Positions 49,961 through 61,400 of a DNA stretch of 64,000 bases are shown here, piece by piece. The notes below the pieces were generated by a model that saw nothing but the letters and a program-made list of their open reading frames with translations, was not told where the DNA came from and made no database searches. The stretch covers positions 25,111,860 to 25,175,859 of the forward strand of contig NC_081412.1 in the NCBI RefSeq assembly GCF_030272615.1, read 5' to 3'. Within the stretch, counting starts at the first letter, position 1. Each line of letters begins with the position of its first letter. The stretch is from Cryptomeria japonica. Lineage: Eukaryota; Streptophyta; Pinopsida; Cupressales; Cupressaceae. The translations under genes were made by a program, and so were the position numbers.

Positions 49961-51312
49961 GATGAACTTGTACCCAAAGAGGGTTCAAATTCATCAAATC
50001 TGTAGAGACAAGATGCAGAATCCACACTACCAGCAGCCACAACCAAATCAGGGTCATGGAGGTCTCGAATAGCCACATCATGTGGTGAGAACTCAACTGT
50101 CTTACCAGAGCCATAGTGGCAAATCTAATAAATGGACAGGAGGTTCGTCAAGATGTCAGGGACAACTAGAACATCCTGTAGAGTACCCCCATCCAAAGAG
50201 ATAGAACCTGAACCCAAGACGGAAAGATGAACTGAGTCACCCACTGCAATCTGTGAAATACCACAAGAGGCAAGAGAAGTAACCAACTACTGAGTGTGTG
50301 TCATATGGTGAGAAGCACCAGAATCTAGAATCCATGTGGACCCATAGGTCGAAGCTCTAGCAGTGAGAGCATGACCTTTCCCTGTGGAAGGAGAAAATGC
50401 CTGAGGTGAGGAAATGTGATGCTGCTGCATGGCTTCCTCTAAAGCCTCTGATCATTTCCAACACCTGGAAACTGGATGTCCTTCCTTGCCACAAAAACTG
50501 CAAGTCTCTGATGATTTCTTCTTAGTCTTGGAGGAAGACTCACCAGACTGTGAAGATTTCCCTTATTTGGGAGGAAATGGTTTTGAATCAGACTTAGGAG
50601 CAGGCTTGGAGGAATTCTCACTACCTGCAGAAGGCTTCTTCGGCTTCGGCTTCGGTTTCTACTTTTGTTTCTCCTTCTCCTTAGAGGACTGAGCAACCAA
50701 TGCTTTGTTCTTGGAGCCTGAGAGCGTATCCAGCTGAGAAAGATGAGACTGCTCACGAGACAATCGCTCACAAAAGACATCAAAGGTAGGCATGTTGAAA
50801 CGAGTACCCAAGCCATCCATGGTGGAGTAGAAAGCAGAGGCAAAAAACTGAAAGTGTCCCCGAAGCTTCGAAAGAATCAAATGAATACACTTTGTATCAG
50901 TCTTGTTCTTTCCACATCCCTGAAGAACATATCTAGTAGTCTTAAATTTGTTCAAAAACTCCTCAATAGTGAGAAAGGAATCAGGTAACAAAGAAGTCAA
51001 CTCTGCCTCAATCTGTAATGCCCAAATCTCATTGACCCTCCCAAAGAGAGAATCAAACTTCAACCACATATCCCAAGGAGTAAGCAACTCATCAAGGTGA
51101 AACAGAAGACTGTCAGAGACATGCAAAAAGATCAAACCCATGGCATCATCCAGCTTGTTCCGGTGCATAAGAATCTCATAAGGACGTTGCAGGACTGGTT
51201 GAACCTCATCCAAAGAAGCCCACAACCCTCATGCCCTGAGAAGCCTCGTGATGTGGGGCTTCCAGGTGTGATAGTTGTGTGAAGTCAACAACTTAACTGA
51301 AGGATCTGCCAT
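49961..51312 (-). pseudogene. Copia gag, zinc knuckle and protease (minus element)
   Basis: The start ATG at 51312-51310 gives MADPSVKLLTSHNYHTWKPH, typical of copia gag N-termini. The UBN2-like core follows to about 50660 (IHLILSKLRGHFQFFASAF). A lysine/proline tail leads to the knuckle CSFCGKEGHPVSRC near 50500-50455. The protease site WILDSGASHHMTHTQ is intact near 50340-50295. Stops at RA*GLW, KQK*KPK, PPK*GKS, CWK*SEA, TQ*LVT and IY*ICH interrupt the frame. Confidence 0.85.
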
Positions 51313-52560
51313 TAGAACAAAGAAAACTCTGCACCTGCACCTGCTTGTTGGTTGTTTTTATTATGTGATCTTTCATAATAGACAGAAGATGCAGAAGGGT
51401 TTGTTTGTTTTGAGAGTTTAGGTGTTCTTGATTTTTGATATAAATGACAGAAAGCGAGAAAAAAACACCCCCCCACAATAGAGAAACCCAAACCCTAGTA
51501 CATAGTAATGAGAAGGAAGTAGTGCATAAGCAAAAAAAACTTCAAACTGATATCTCATGTACCTGGTGAAAATTCTGAGAAAAAATATCACAAATCTAAA
51601 TAGAGCATGCTGAGCGCTTTCCAACGCCTATTTGTTTTTGAAAAACGGAGTCCGTTTGCCCATTCTACGGCCCCGGAAGTGCAAAAAAGGAAGCCCGACT
51701 TTGACTAGTAAAAAATATAGTCAAACAGAAAATGTAGGAAAAAAATCTACCACCACAAGGTCCGGCTCGGAATCACCTTTCCGACGCCTATTCGTTCGCC
51801 AAAATCCGACTCTAGATGCACAATCTAGGCCCAAAAAACCAACCCCCTCTCAAAAAGACTAGAGAGGAGGGGCTGGTGGTGGTCCGGGCGGAGGAGGAGC
51901 TAGGGCCGGGCGGAGCGGAGTTGGGGCGGAGCTTGGGCTGAGCGGAGCTTGGCGGGGCGGAGGCGGTGCAGCATGGTCAAAGCAGAGCTTGGCGGGGCTG
52001 CCGGAACGAACGGCCGGCGAGGGGGCTACCGGAGCCAGCAGGAGGAGCCGTCGCTGTCTGCAGCCGATGAGGACCACAGTGATCGGAGGGCCGGCGAGCC
52101 AGTGGGGCCGTCCTGACTGGTCCGCAGGCACCGTATGGCACCAGACAGTCAGGTCTAGTGCCCGAAACAAAAAAAAAAACTTTTTTTTTGAAAACCTTTT
52201 TCGCCCTGCAATTTTTGTGATTTTTTTGTGAATTTTTTTTTTTTAAATCAAAAAAATCAGGCCTGCATGCCGTAAAAAGACAAAAAAAAAAATTTCAATT
52301 TTTTTCTCGATTTGCGTGCTAAAGCCATACGACCTGGATCTAAGAAAAAATTGCTCCCAGAGGCTCAGGAACCAAAATAGGTCGAATTTTATATGACCAT
52401 AGGGGTTTTTGGGCCTTCTGAGAACGATGGTGAGGTCCATTTAGTCCCAAAGTGCTCAGAAGAAAAGGTCAAACCCTAGGCACATAAAAAATCCTGAAAC
52501 CCCAAATCTGCTTCCAATGCAAAAAATTCTCAAAAACAGGAACAGGTAGCTACAGATTTG
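51313..52560 (-). other. Leader of the minus copia, with a GC-rich island
   Basis: About 1.25 kb between the primer site and gag. The part at about 51860-52140 is strongly GC-rich, unlike the rest of the window; a proline-rich minus frame in it is compositional. Two copies of a TTTCCRACGCCTATTYGTT motif lie near 51620 and 51780. Confidence 0.6.
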
Positions 52561-52573
52561 AGCTCTGATACCA
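52561..52573 (-). other. Primer-binding site of the minus copia
   Basis: The minus strand reads TGGTATCAGAGCT directly after the 5' LTR, a perfect match to the common plant initiator-Met-tRNA site. Confidence 0.92.
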
Positions 52574-52945
52574 TATAGGAGTTGAGAAATACAACCCCAC
52601 AGTAGCCTGAAGATTTTCTGCAAGCTGAATAACCTGTTACAAGGAGAAGCAATGAAGCAATAATCTGAAGAACACACAAAACACAGGAAAAATATTCTCA
52701 AAATATGAGATCTCCAATTCACCAAAAAAGTATTGTGGAAAGATAATACAATGAAAAGAAAAAATAACCTCTAATAGGTCAAGAAACCCTAAAAAGGGAA
52801 AACCCTAGGCTTGCACATAATAATTAATTAAAATAATTAATTATATGCAACTAATGTTAGCTTAAGTGTAAAAAGATAATTGGGAACTTAAAGAATTAAA
52901 AAAATATTGTTTAATTAATCAAGTAAAGACCCAATTACTCTAACA
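52574..52945 (-). repeat. 5' LTR of the minus copia element
   Basis: 372 bp, starting at 52945 on the minus strand with TGTTAG. Confidence 0.92.
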
Positions 52946-54318
52946 GTTATTTGATATGTTTAAGGTTTTTGTCAAGTTTTGGGGTCATTATGTGAAAATG
53001 TCACAAAAAGTTGTCAAAAAGATGAAAAGTGGCAAAATTGCATTAAAAGTTGTAAATGGGAAGTTGAAAGGTCTTGGAGGTAGTTATAAGGTCCAAACTG
53101 ACCAAGAGGCTATAAAAGATTGCATTTGGTCGAACCAAGGGGGAATGAGAAGGAGGATAACAATTTTGAACAATTTGTGTATTCATAAGCTTGCCATTTT
53201 GATAGTTTCTGTTGTTACTTCATTGTTTCCAAGCTTTGTACGGATCTGTACAGCCTGGAAACCATGTATAACTATCATGGTTAGATAGTATTTTGAATCA
53301 TCTTCCTTCTTGTTTTGGTTTGGAATGATTTCATTGAGAAACGAAGAAGCTATGGATGTTTTATGGATTGCAACTTCTAGATTTCCTGAAAAATAGTCAT
53401 GTTGCAGCGTATGGTACGAACGCATATTAAATATTTATGACCTCTAAATGGAGTCATTGGAAATATGTATGATTAAACTTTATTTCTCTTTTGGTTTGGG
53501 TTGATTTCATTCAGTTTTGAGAAAGTTATGTAAGTTTTGGTGAAAATAGATTGAAAACCATCAATAATGGAGGTGTGTACGAGGGTTTGTTCATATCTCA
53601 AATTATAACCATGGGAAAAATATTAATATTATATTTTTTGAAATTAGATTGAAGGGGTTTCAATATTAATTTGGTTTGGGATCAATTTGTTTTGTTTTGT
53701 AGAAGTTATTTTATGCCCTAGGCGGATTGGGCATGGGCATTTCTAGTTTTATTTATGACAGTCAAAATAGTCTCCATGTAGAGATCAGAAATTTTAAATG
53801 AACCATTGGATTTTTCTAATCTTTGGATATGTTTTACAAAACCTAATTATCTACAACTCCACCGAAGGGATTTAGCTAATATTATCAAGTTTGAAAGTTG
53901 TGCATAACAGAAAACAGGGTATCAAAACTGTCACAACTGGGACAGATTTGGAAGATGTTTACTAGCATGAATTGGATGGACTCAGTGTTGATGGGTAAGA
54001 GTTTGTAAGGGATTTACAATGTGTTATGAAGTTTTATGCAGGCCTATTGAATGGTATATCCAATATAGAAGGATGAGGCATGGATACCTTAAGAACAAGG
54101 TATGGTTCATGACTATATTGAATGTTCTTGAATTTGTTGTTGAATGCTCTTGAATTTGTTTTTGGAACCAAGTCTATTATTTCAAGTTTGGATATTGGAT
54201 CAAATGTGATAGATTGATCTTGATGGAGAAGTTGTTTTGATGCCTTAAATGAATAGTTTGGAATGAACCTTGAAGGGTTCTTGAGTGAATGTGTTTGGAA
54301 CTATGGTGCTCCACATCA

Positions 54319-55860
54319 ACTGTACAACCCTTAAAGTTGTGATTCAATCTCTACTATTTTATAAATTTATGGCTCATATGGCTTTGAAAGGCATTCTTCA
54401 TAATTTGGACTATAAGATGAGAAAGTTTGTTTGGGAAGGACAATTATTGAAAAAGAAATGAAATTTGGTTAGCCTAAAGGGAGAGGTGGCTCAGGTATGA
54501 GATCTTCCCTCCTTAATAATATAGCATTCTCTCATTCCTAGGACGCTGACCTTGGGAAGAGGTTCTCAAATTTGATAAATAGTGGAGTTGAGTAGTAGTT
54601 TGATTAAAGCTAACATTTTTTGAATTTTGGGGAAGGATGGCCTTGCTCTTGTCTATGATAATGTTTGAGACCAACCTAGTCATATTTGTGTGTAATTTCT
54701 AACCTCTTAGACATAAAATATAAATGTATTAAATTTGGTTGGAGTCATGTTTCTAACTTTAGTATGAGGTCATGCATAATGGTGTGAGGATTTGGAAATG
54801 GAAATCTAAAGATCTTTGGTTGGGTCAATAATTCCCTCTTCTCATAAGGTCCTTTAGATAAACATTCAAATTTCCTTTCATGTGATTTGAAAGGTTGTAG
54901 ATATATAGAACACAAACTAGTTATAAAACTCTTTTAGCAAAAAAATTGAAAGTTAAGAACTCTAAGCTTTGGAAAAGGCATTGGCATCTTAAATGTTGGC
55001 TAAATTTTAATACTTTCATGTGGCTTGTAGCTTTAGATAAATTTATTCATCAAAATAATCTCTAGAAATGTGGGATTGATTGACCAAAAAAAATTATTTT
55101 CTACCTTCAAGATGAAGAGTTTGAAAGACATCTTTTATCCTACCCTTTGCTACTTTCCTTCATCATTTATGGTGTGATTTGTTGTGACTTTCATTAATCT
55201 ATTGCTTCTATCTTGGGAATTTGCCACAACCCTTTTTGAACCTAAAATCCGTTGATTTGTTACATGATATTGGTCTTGGATAATATACTAGAATATTTGG
55301 TGGAAACACAATAAAAAATATTCCTGCCCGATCTAAAAGAAACATATCAAGTTTGGATTCAAGATTATCAAGTGTTCACTTGATAATAGTTTTGATGTTG
55401 GTTCTAATTATTTTGTTGAAGCTCTGGCCATTCACCAAGCTCTTTTAGAAGCTAAGGCATTTTAACATTATTACTGTAGAATTCGACTTTAATACCTTTC
55501 TTGGTCATTTTAAAAGAAAATATTTTGTCTCACTTTTAGTAGTTGAACAAGTGTATAAAAGATGTTAATTTCCTCATTTGTGGTTTCAATGTTGTTAAAT
55601 GGAACCGTACTAGAAAGGAAGGAAATCAGGTTACTAATTTTTTGGTTAAATCAACTTCTAATTGGAATGACATCAAGGTTGATATTAGAAATAACATTGA
55701 AACCGTACTAGAAAGGAAGGAAATCAGGTTACTAATTTTTTGGTTAAATCAACTTCTAATTGGAATGACATCAAGGTTGATATTAGAAATAATCAAAAGT
55801 GTATTGTTTAGGACTTGAGTAGAGACTTCTATGTTCTTGTAAATGTTGACTACAGTGCCT
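54319..55860 (+). pseudogene. LINE RT C-terminal part and RNase H relic (old LINE)
   Basis: The line of homology resumes right after the solo LTR: TLKVVIQSLLFYKFMAHM near 54328-54380, then MRKFVWEGQLLKKK near 54417-54460, the usual block after the LINE RT thumb. After a decayed stretch the RNase H shows SNYFVEALAIHQALLEAK near 55398-55455 and, next to a tandem duplication, KEGNQVTNFLVKS near 55618-55655. Decay is heavy. The order and spacing match plant L1-type elements. Confidence 0.65.
55603..55793. repeat. 98-bp tandem duplication in the LINE RNase H
   Basis: Unit 1 is 55603-55700 and unit 2 starts at 55701, both beginning AACCGTACTAGAAAGG. About 92 bp are identical, so the duplication is recent compared with the decay of the LINE around it. 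Confidence 0.9.
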
Positions 55861-57689
55861 CTATGAATTCTTGATTCCTAATTGGTGTGTTGATTCACAT
55901 GATGTTCTTCCAATTTATTCCACTATGGTTAATCTTATTATTACTTTATATTTTAAGTGGCTTTCTTGCTCCTCCAATTTTTAACATAAATACAAACATT
56001 ATTGCCGATACTTAGAACATGTACAATCTTCAAGGGAAAAAACACTTATGCCCTATCTATGAGTTTAAAAGGTTCTTTCTTTCTTGTTAATTGTTCAACT
56101 TTTACAATTGATCTGTCATAAGTCCTTAATAATAGACCTACCTTATAATAGATTTTCGTATTAAAATAATTTTTTATCCTTATATTGAAAAAATTCAATA
56201 TTACAATCATTTCATAGCAAAATCTATGTAGTAATCTTTAAAAGGCACTATAGCAAAATCTATTTAGTAATCTTTAAAAGGCACTATTGTAGACCAATTT
56301 CAAGTTTTAATTCATAGCAAAATCTATTTAGTAATCTTTAAAAGGCACTATTGTAGACCAATTTCAAGTTTTAATCATCAGATTTTAAACATGTTTTGTT
56401 TATATGTCAATTACTGCATTGGCAAGCTTTCAAGTTGTGTTAAGCTCTTAGAGTGAGTTTCAACCCAGTATCAAAAGATTTGTAAAGGGCATAGTCTAAA
56501 CTACTATGAATATAATAAAACACAAACCATCTCATATATATATAAGAATGAAATCATTTAATAAAACATATACGAATGAAATTTTTTTAATAAAGCATAT
56601 AAGAATGAAAAATGTATCACATGTTTACACATTGAAACTATATTATGAAAACAAGTATCGAGATTATGAGCAAGACTGATTGTAAAAAATATGATAGAAA
56701 TGATAACCTGCTTAAAAACATTGGTGACATATTACAGGGAGAAGTTTCCAGGTTATTAACTGGGCTGAATGTAAGGAATCCAGTAGGAATGATAACATTT
56801 AAGCATTAGTGAGATCTTACAAAAAGAAGTTCCCAGAAATCTTAAAAGATCTAGTAGAAATGATTACCTGCTAGATAAATTTCCTTAACATGTTGCTTTT
56901 ACTCCAAACCTGCTTTTCAACCTTCCATATTTGTATGACCTTAAATACAAATTAGTTGCATTTACACTTGGATCATGCAGTCTCTTGAACAGGAAGGGAA
57001 AGAACGCATTTTCTTTAAATTGTATTTATTCTATGTATTTAAAAAAAAAAAAATTGTAGTTGTTTTTTCCTTTAAAGGCTTTAAACTGTAGGTGAAATTC
57101 TCTGAAATTGAGATCTGAACACTGAAACAGTTTATTATTAATTTATTTTGCCCTCAAGGATATATTATTAAGTTTGAAATTGCTACAAATTTGTGTACAT
57201 TTTGAAATTTTGTTAACTAATATGAATATTTTTTAATCATAGAAACAATTCCAAGACAGCCTTTTAATAGCAACGTCAGAGAAGTTTCTGTTTACATAAG
57301 TTCAAGAACACACAGAGGACGATAGTCAAATTATCTTAAACATTCACTCCATTTCCTAAGCGATCCTTTTTCCACTTTTAAGACTTTCCTAGCAAACTTT
57401 TGTAGGTTCACCTTTCCTCTTTCCGATGCTACAAGCCAACCACCAAGCCCTTCTCCAATTATATACTATTTCAATGCTTTCAGTACATCAAAAATCGACC
57501 CATAGCTCTTGCTTTGGAAAATATGTAGAGAAGTCACTCGAGAGACAAGGAAATTGCAGAAATCGATGCATTCCAGCCTAGTTCTTAAATTGTTTATGTT
57601 TATTGGATGAAAAATTTAATGATCACAAATGTAGTGCTAAAATTTTCATTATTTTATAGGGTTTCTTTAATTATAATTTAGCAGCCTGT
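55861..57689. other. Gene-free sequence with minisatellite-like repeats
   Basis: It contains an array at 56214-56380, three AT-rich units near 56530-56610 (each with AAGAATGAAA or ACGAATGAAA), and a degenerate pair near 56693 and 56781. No gene was found. An A run lies at about 57040. Confidence 0.5.
56214..56380. repeat. Three-unit tandem repeat
   Basis: ATAGCAAAATCTATTTAGTA-type units start at 56214, 56250 and 56314. The spacing changes from 36 to 64 bp because the later units include extra TGTAGACCAATTTCAAG sequence. Confidence 0.85.
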
Positions 57690-58158
57690 TATCTAATAAA
57701 GAATATGGATATTGTTACTATGTCTGGTTTATATTGTGTATGTTTTTTTATGTCTATATTTCGGATTATTCTATAACTTATCATCAAAATTATAGAAACT
57801 AAAAAGTCCATAAAGTAGAAAGATGGACTGTAACAGATCTGAGGCTAAAAAGAGATGGTTCGATGAGGGTTAGTACAGTGGAAAGATGTACCTCAAACGA
57901 GGAGAGACAAAACAACATACACAATCTAAACTAGAGGGTTTGTCTCTCCTCGTTTAGAGTACAACATCTTCCCACTCCACTAACCCTCCTTGAACTATCT
58001 CTTTTTAGCCTCCTTAGATCTGCAACAGTCCATCTTTCTACTCCATAAGCTTTCTATCATCCTGATGACAGATCACAGAGTGTGATCCGAAATGTTGATG
58101 CAAAAAATATACACAATCTAAATCAGAAATAGCAACAATAACTACTATAGATTGTGAA
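57690..58158. mobile_element. Foldback (MITE-like) element downstream of NPF copy 2
   Basis: The left arm (about 57700-57955) pairs with the right arm (about 57960-58155). Examples are GGAGAGACAAA against TTTGTCTCTCC at the centre, and AGAAAGATGGACTGT against ACAGTCCATCTTTCT further out. Its outer arm shares the TCGGATCACACTCTGTGATC motif with the element at 43364-43748. No gene inside. The ends are approximate. Confidence 0.7.
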
Positions 58159-58437
58159 AAACTAAATTTTTTTTCAAAATATAGAATTATAAAACAATAA
58201 TTTATTAAAAAAAATTTACTAAAGAACCAAAAATCTGAACATTAGAATGATTTAACAATTTTTAGAATCATAGAATTATAGAAAGCATAAATATTTACTA
58301 TTCATTTTCCAATAAAGATTTTTAGGAGAAGCCTTTTCTCCACCATTCCTACAAACTTTTGCTTGTATAATAGGAAAATATTTTGCCATGGCTTAGGATT
58401 ACAACAGTGGATCCCCAATTAATTCGGGATTCGGTTT

Positions 58438-61400
58438 TCAATTAGATTTCTTGTAACTAAACCTATGTACACAAGCAATATACACCAGCATATTCAAGAA
58501 GCTGAGACAAGCTAAAACCCAAAAGAAGTAATCCAAGTGACCTTCATTTAGATTGTCTGGTATCCATCCTAGTTTCCCCCCTTCTGTAGTGACAGAAGTC
58601 ACGATGGTAACAATTAGGGTACTCAAATAATTCCCTAACGATGTCGTAAGAAGAGAAAGTGCACTGCACAAACTACGCATGGCATCAGGTGACTGCTCAT
58701 AGAAAAACTCCAGCTGTCCTATAAAGTAAAAGACTTCTGCAGCACCTATCAAGAAGTATTGGGGGATCTGCCACAAGATGCTCATTGGAACTGGTGTGAC
58801 TGTGTCATGTTCCAAGTGATGAGTTTTGACTACATCCAGACGCTTGATTTCAACCAAAGCAGCTGCTACCATAGAGAATATGGATACCACCAATCCAATG
58901 CCCATGCGCTGCAGCTGAGTAAATCCCCTTTCATTACCAGTGTACTTGCGAACTATGGGCACAAGCAGGCGATCATAAATGGGAACCCATATCATGACAC
59001 TAAGTATATCAAACACAGACAATGACGCTGGAGGAATTTTGAAAGAACCAATTCTGGTGTCCATGGTCATGCCCTGTTCCACAAACATTGTGGACATTTG
59101 AGCATAAACAGCCGAAAACACAATACCAGTAACCCAGACTGGAAACATTCGGACCAAAATCTTCAGCTCCTCCACTTGGGTCACAGTACATAGTTTCCAA
59201 GGATTTGAAAAACCACCACTCTGAACATCTTCATCTGTTATGGTAGCTGCTTTGTCCAGAAAACTGCAAATATTTTATGCCAACTAAAAATCAAGGTATG
59301 TTTTTTAATTGCTGCAAACATTTTAACACTTCAGTTTATCCTCTGTAAATAATCACATATCGAGCTAGCCTCTTTGTTCTAGGCAAAAGAAAATATATAT
59401 TATTGGCTGGCCTGTGCCAAAAATTTGTACTGAGATATACAATAGGACCATTTGTGGATACTGGGTACATCTCATATGAAATATGGGAGAGAGACAAACT
59501 GAAGTCAAGATAAAGTAGCTTGTGTCTAGGGCAACTCATAAACCATACTTTTTGTTGGAGAATGTGATTTCAACAAAGAGGGCAAGTTCGACAAGTTGAG
59601 GCTGATAAACAACATACAGAAATTCTATGGTTAAGTGTGTTTGAGTTGGAATAGTATTAGATTGGGTGACCTCTCGGAAGACATAATGCTTCACCTTTTT
59701 GAAAATCACTTAAATGCAATGAGTGCTAAATGTATCATACATTCTCATGATCTACTCATGAAATATAGATCAATGAGTTTGATGTCCAAAAAACTTTTGG
59801 CCATTTTTTCCAACTTAAATCATTTTTAATGCAGTAATCAGTGAGAAAAATATGAAGTAGAAAGAAATATTAATTGATTCTTTGGAAAATTTCACAAACA
59901 CAAAGGATAATGACATACAAAAACTGTGGTAACATGGACGAGGGACGTACTGGAATTCGTTTGTGTGTTCCAGTTTTCGACTTCCTTGAATTGCAGAATG
60001 CTTGTCTTTTACCTCGTAGAGAAGTGCACTTTCTTGAGGAACTTTCGTTTGCAATTTGTGAAATGATGCAACCAGAACTTGGCATACGCGTGTCAACGGA
60101 CTACCTCCAGGTTTTTGGAATCTATACAATGGTGTCCCAGAAAAGAAACTTCCTATCGCTAATGCCATAAATACTGTAGGAATCCCAAATCCCCATCCCC
60201 ATCCAACATTGTCTTGAACCCATACCAGAATGCTGCTTGAAACAAGTGCACCAACATTGACTGAGAAATAAAACCAATTGAAGAAAGACCCCTTTTTCTT
60301 CCTTTCTGTTGGATTGCTATCATCAAATTGGTCTGCCCCAAAAGAAGAAACGCAGGGCTTGATGCCTCCTGTTCCTAGTGCGATCAGGTAAAGCCCAAGA
60401 AAAAACACAGCATATTGAAGTGTAGTTGCTGTTGGGCATACATCGCCTGTACAGGAGGAAGGTTGTAAGGCAGAAACAGATGCTGAGACAGTTAAAGTAG
60501 CCATTCCCTGCAAAAAAAAATTTACAGTTGTCAGTGGCTTATTCTGAATAATAGTTTGAGCAATAAGAAATGGCCAAGGAGATGAAAATAGCCATTGAAA
60601 GTTTTGAAAATGCAGAATTAAAAGAGTCAGACTTCCTTAAAAATTAAAATTGTCTTTGATTCACTTGAGTTGTGGATTCAACTGAGTTAAATGTTATCCA
60701 TTACTGATACAATTCTATATGTAGTTTGCATACCACAAAATAAATTGATGAGAAAACAGCAATAGTCCAATATCGTCCCCAGTATGCATCAGCTAAAACT
60801 GCTCCCAAAAGTGCTGTCAGATAGCATGTGCCAGACCAGGTAGTGACATTTTTGGCTGCAGTTGCATTCCCCTGATGTAAAACTGTTGTCAAATAAGTTA
60901 CCAAATTTGTATTGATTCCATAGTATGCCAGTCGCTCGCAACACTCATTTCCTGTAAATGATTCGAGATTAAAATAACTGTTAAAAATAGGCAGTCCAAG
61001 CACCCACAAACTGAATTGAAATACAATCTAAAGTTGATACCAGCTTGCTTAAGATGGACAGAGGTTGCTGCTTATTGGCAATCAACAGTTTGGTTGTCTT
61101 CTCCATTTTCCCTCCTAAAGAGGTCTGCATCTTCATTTCCTTTAATGCATTTCTTAATGTTTTACATGTGAGAAGTTCAGGCCGGCAAGATCCTTTTGTA
61201 TTCCTCTAAGTTCCTCACCATTTTCCAGTTGGTTCCTTGCAGGCTTAAAATATTTGATTCATTTAGGCTATTTGTGGATTCTTTTGTTCAATTATGTTCA
61301 TTTGAATACATTCGTATTAATGATCTTGTCAAGGGGTTTCCGAACAATGCAGTCATTGGATATTCATATAAACATTAATTTGCTCTTGCTTTGCAATTAC

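Larger units (their letters stand above)
46686..52945 (-). mobile_element. Ty1/copia retrotransposon, nearly full length, minus strand
   Basis: Two 372-bp LTRs differ at about 7 positions by hand count (roughly 2%). A perfect initiator-Met primer site (TGGTATCAGAGC on minus, 52562-52573) lies next to the 5' LTR, and a purine tract AAGGGTGGG next to the 3' LTR. Flanks TTTAT and GTTAT are probably one mutated 5-bp duplication. The interior holds a long GC-rich leader and a whole gag-pol reading in the order gag, protease, integrase, RT, RNase H, with about 15 stops and one frameshift. Confidence 0.93.
46417..54318 (+). mobile_element. Probable solo LTR (about 1.64 kb) split by the minus copia element
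   Basis: The piece 46417-46685 starts TGGTGCAGGAGCACC, and the piece 52946-54318 ends GGTGCTCCACATCA, an imperfect inverted pair of ends. Flanks are ACTAT and ACTGT, a likely 5-bp duplication with one change. Joining the flanks restores the LINE RT line of homology. No internal retroviral genes belong to it. It could instead be a short non-autonomous element. Strand is arbitrary. Confidence 0.55.
40690..55860 (+). mobile_element. Old L1-type LINE, split by several insertions
   Basis: Pieces on + appear in LINE order: ORF1 (about 40690-41130), APE-type endonuclease (about 42060-42540), RT in two parts (about 42550-46416 and 54319-54600), and RNase H of the RVT_3 type (about 55370-55680). The order continues correctly across the foldback element, the younger LINE and the solo LTR, so it was one element. 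It has many stops and frameshifts. The true 5' end and poly(A) tail were not found. Confidence 0.75.

Noticed and set aside
51859-52170. 103-codon proline/alanine-rich minus frame
   Set aside because: It is a product of the GC-rich leader of the copia element. The frame has no domain and precedes gag.
56214-56380. Repeat array as a possible CRISPR
   Set aside because: Only three units, unequal spacing, related spacers, and a plant nuclear setting with no cas genes.
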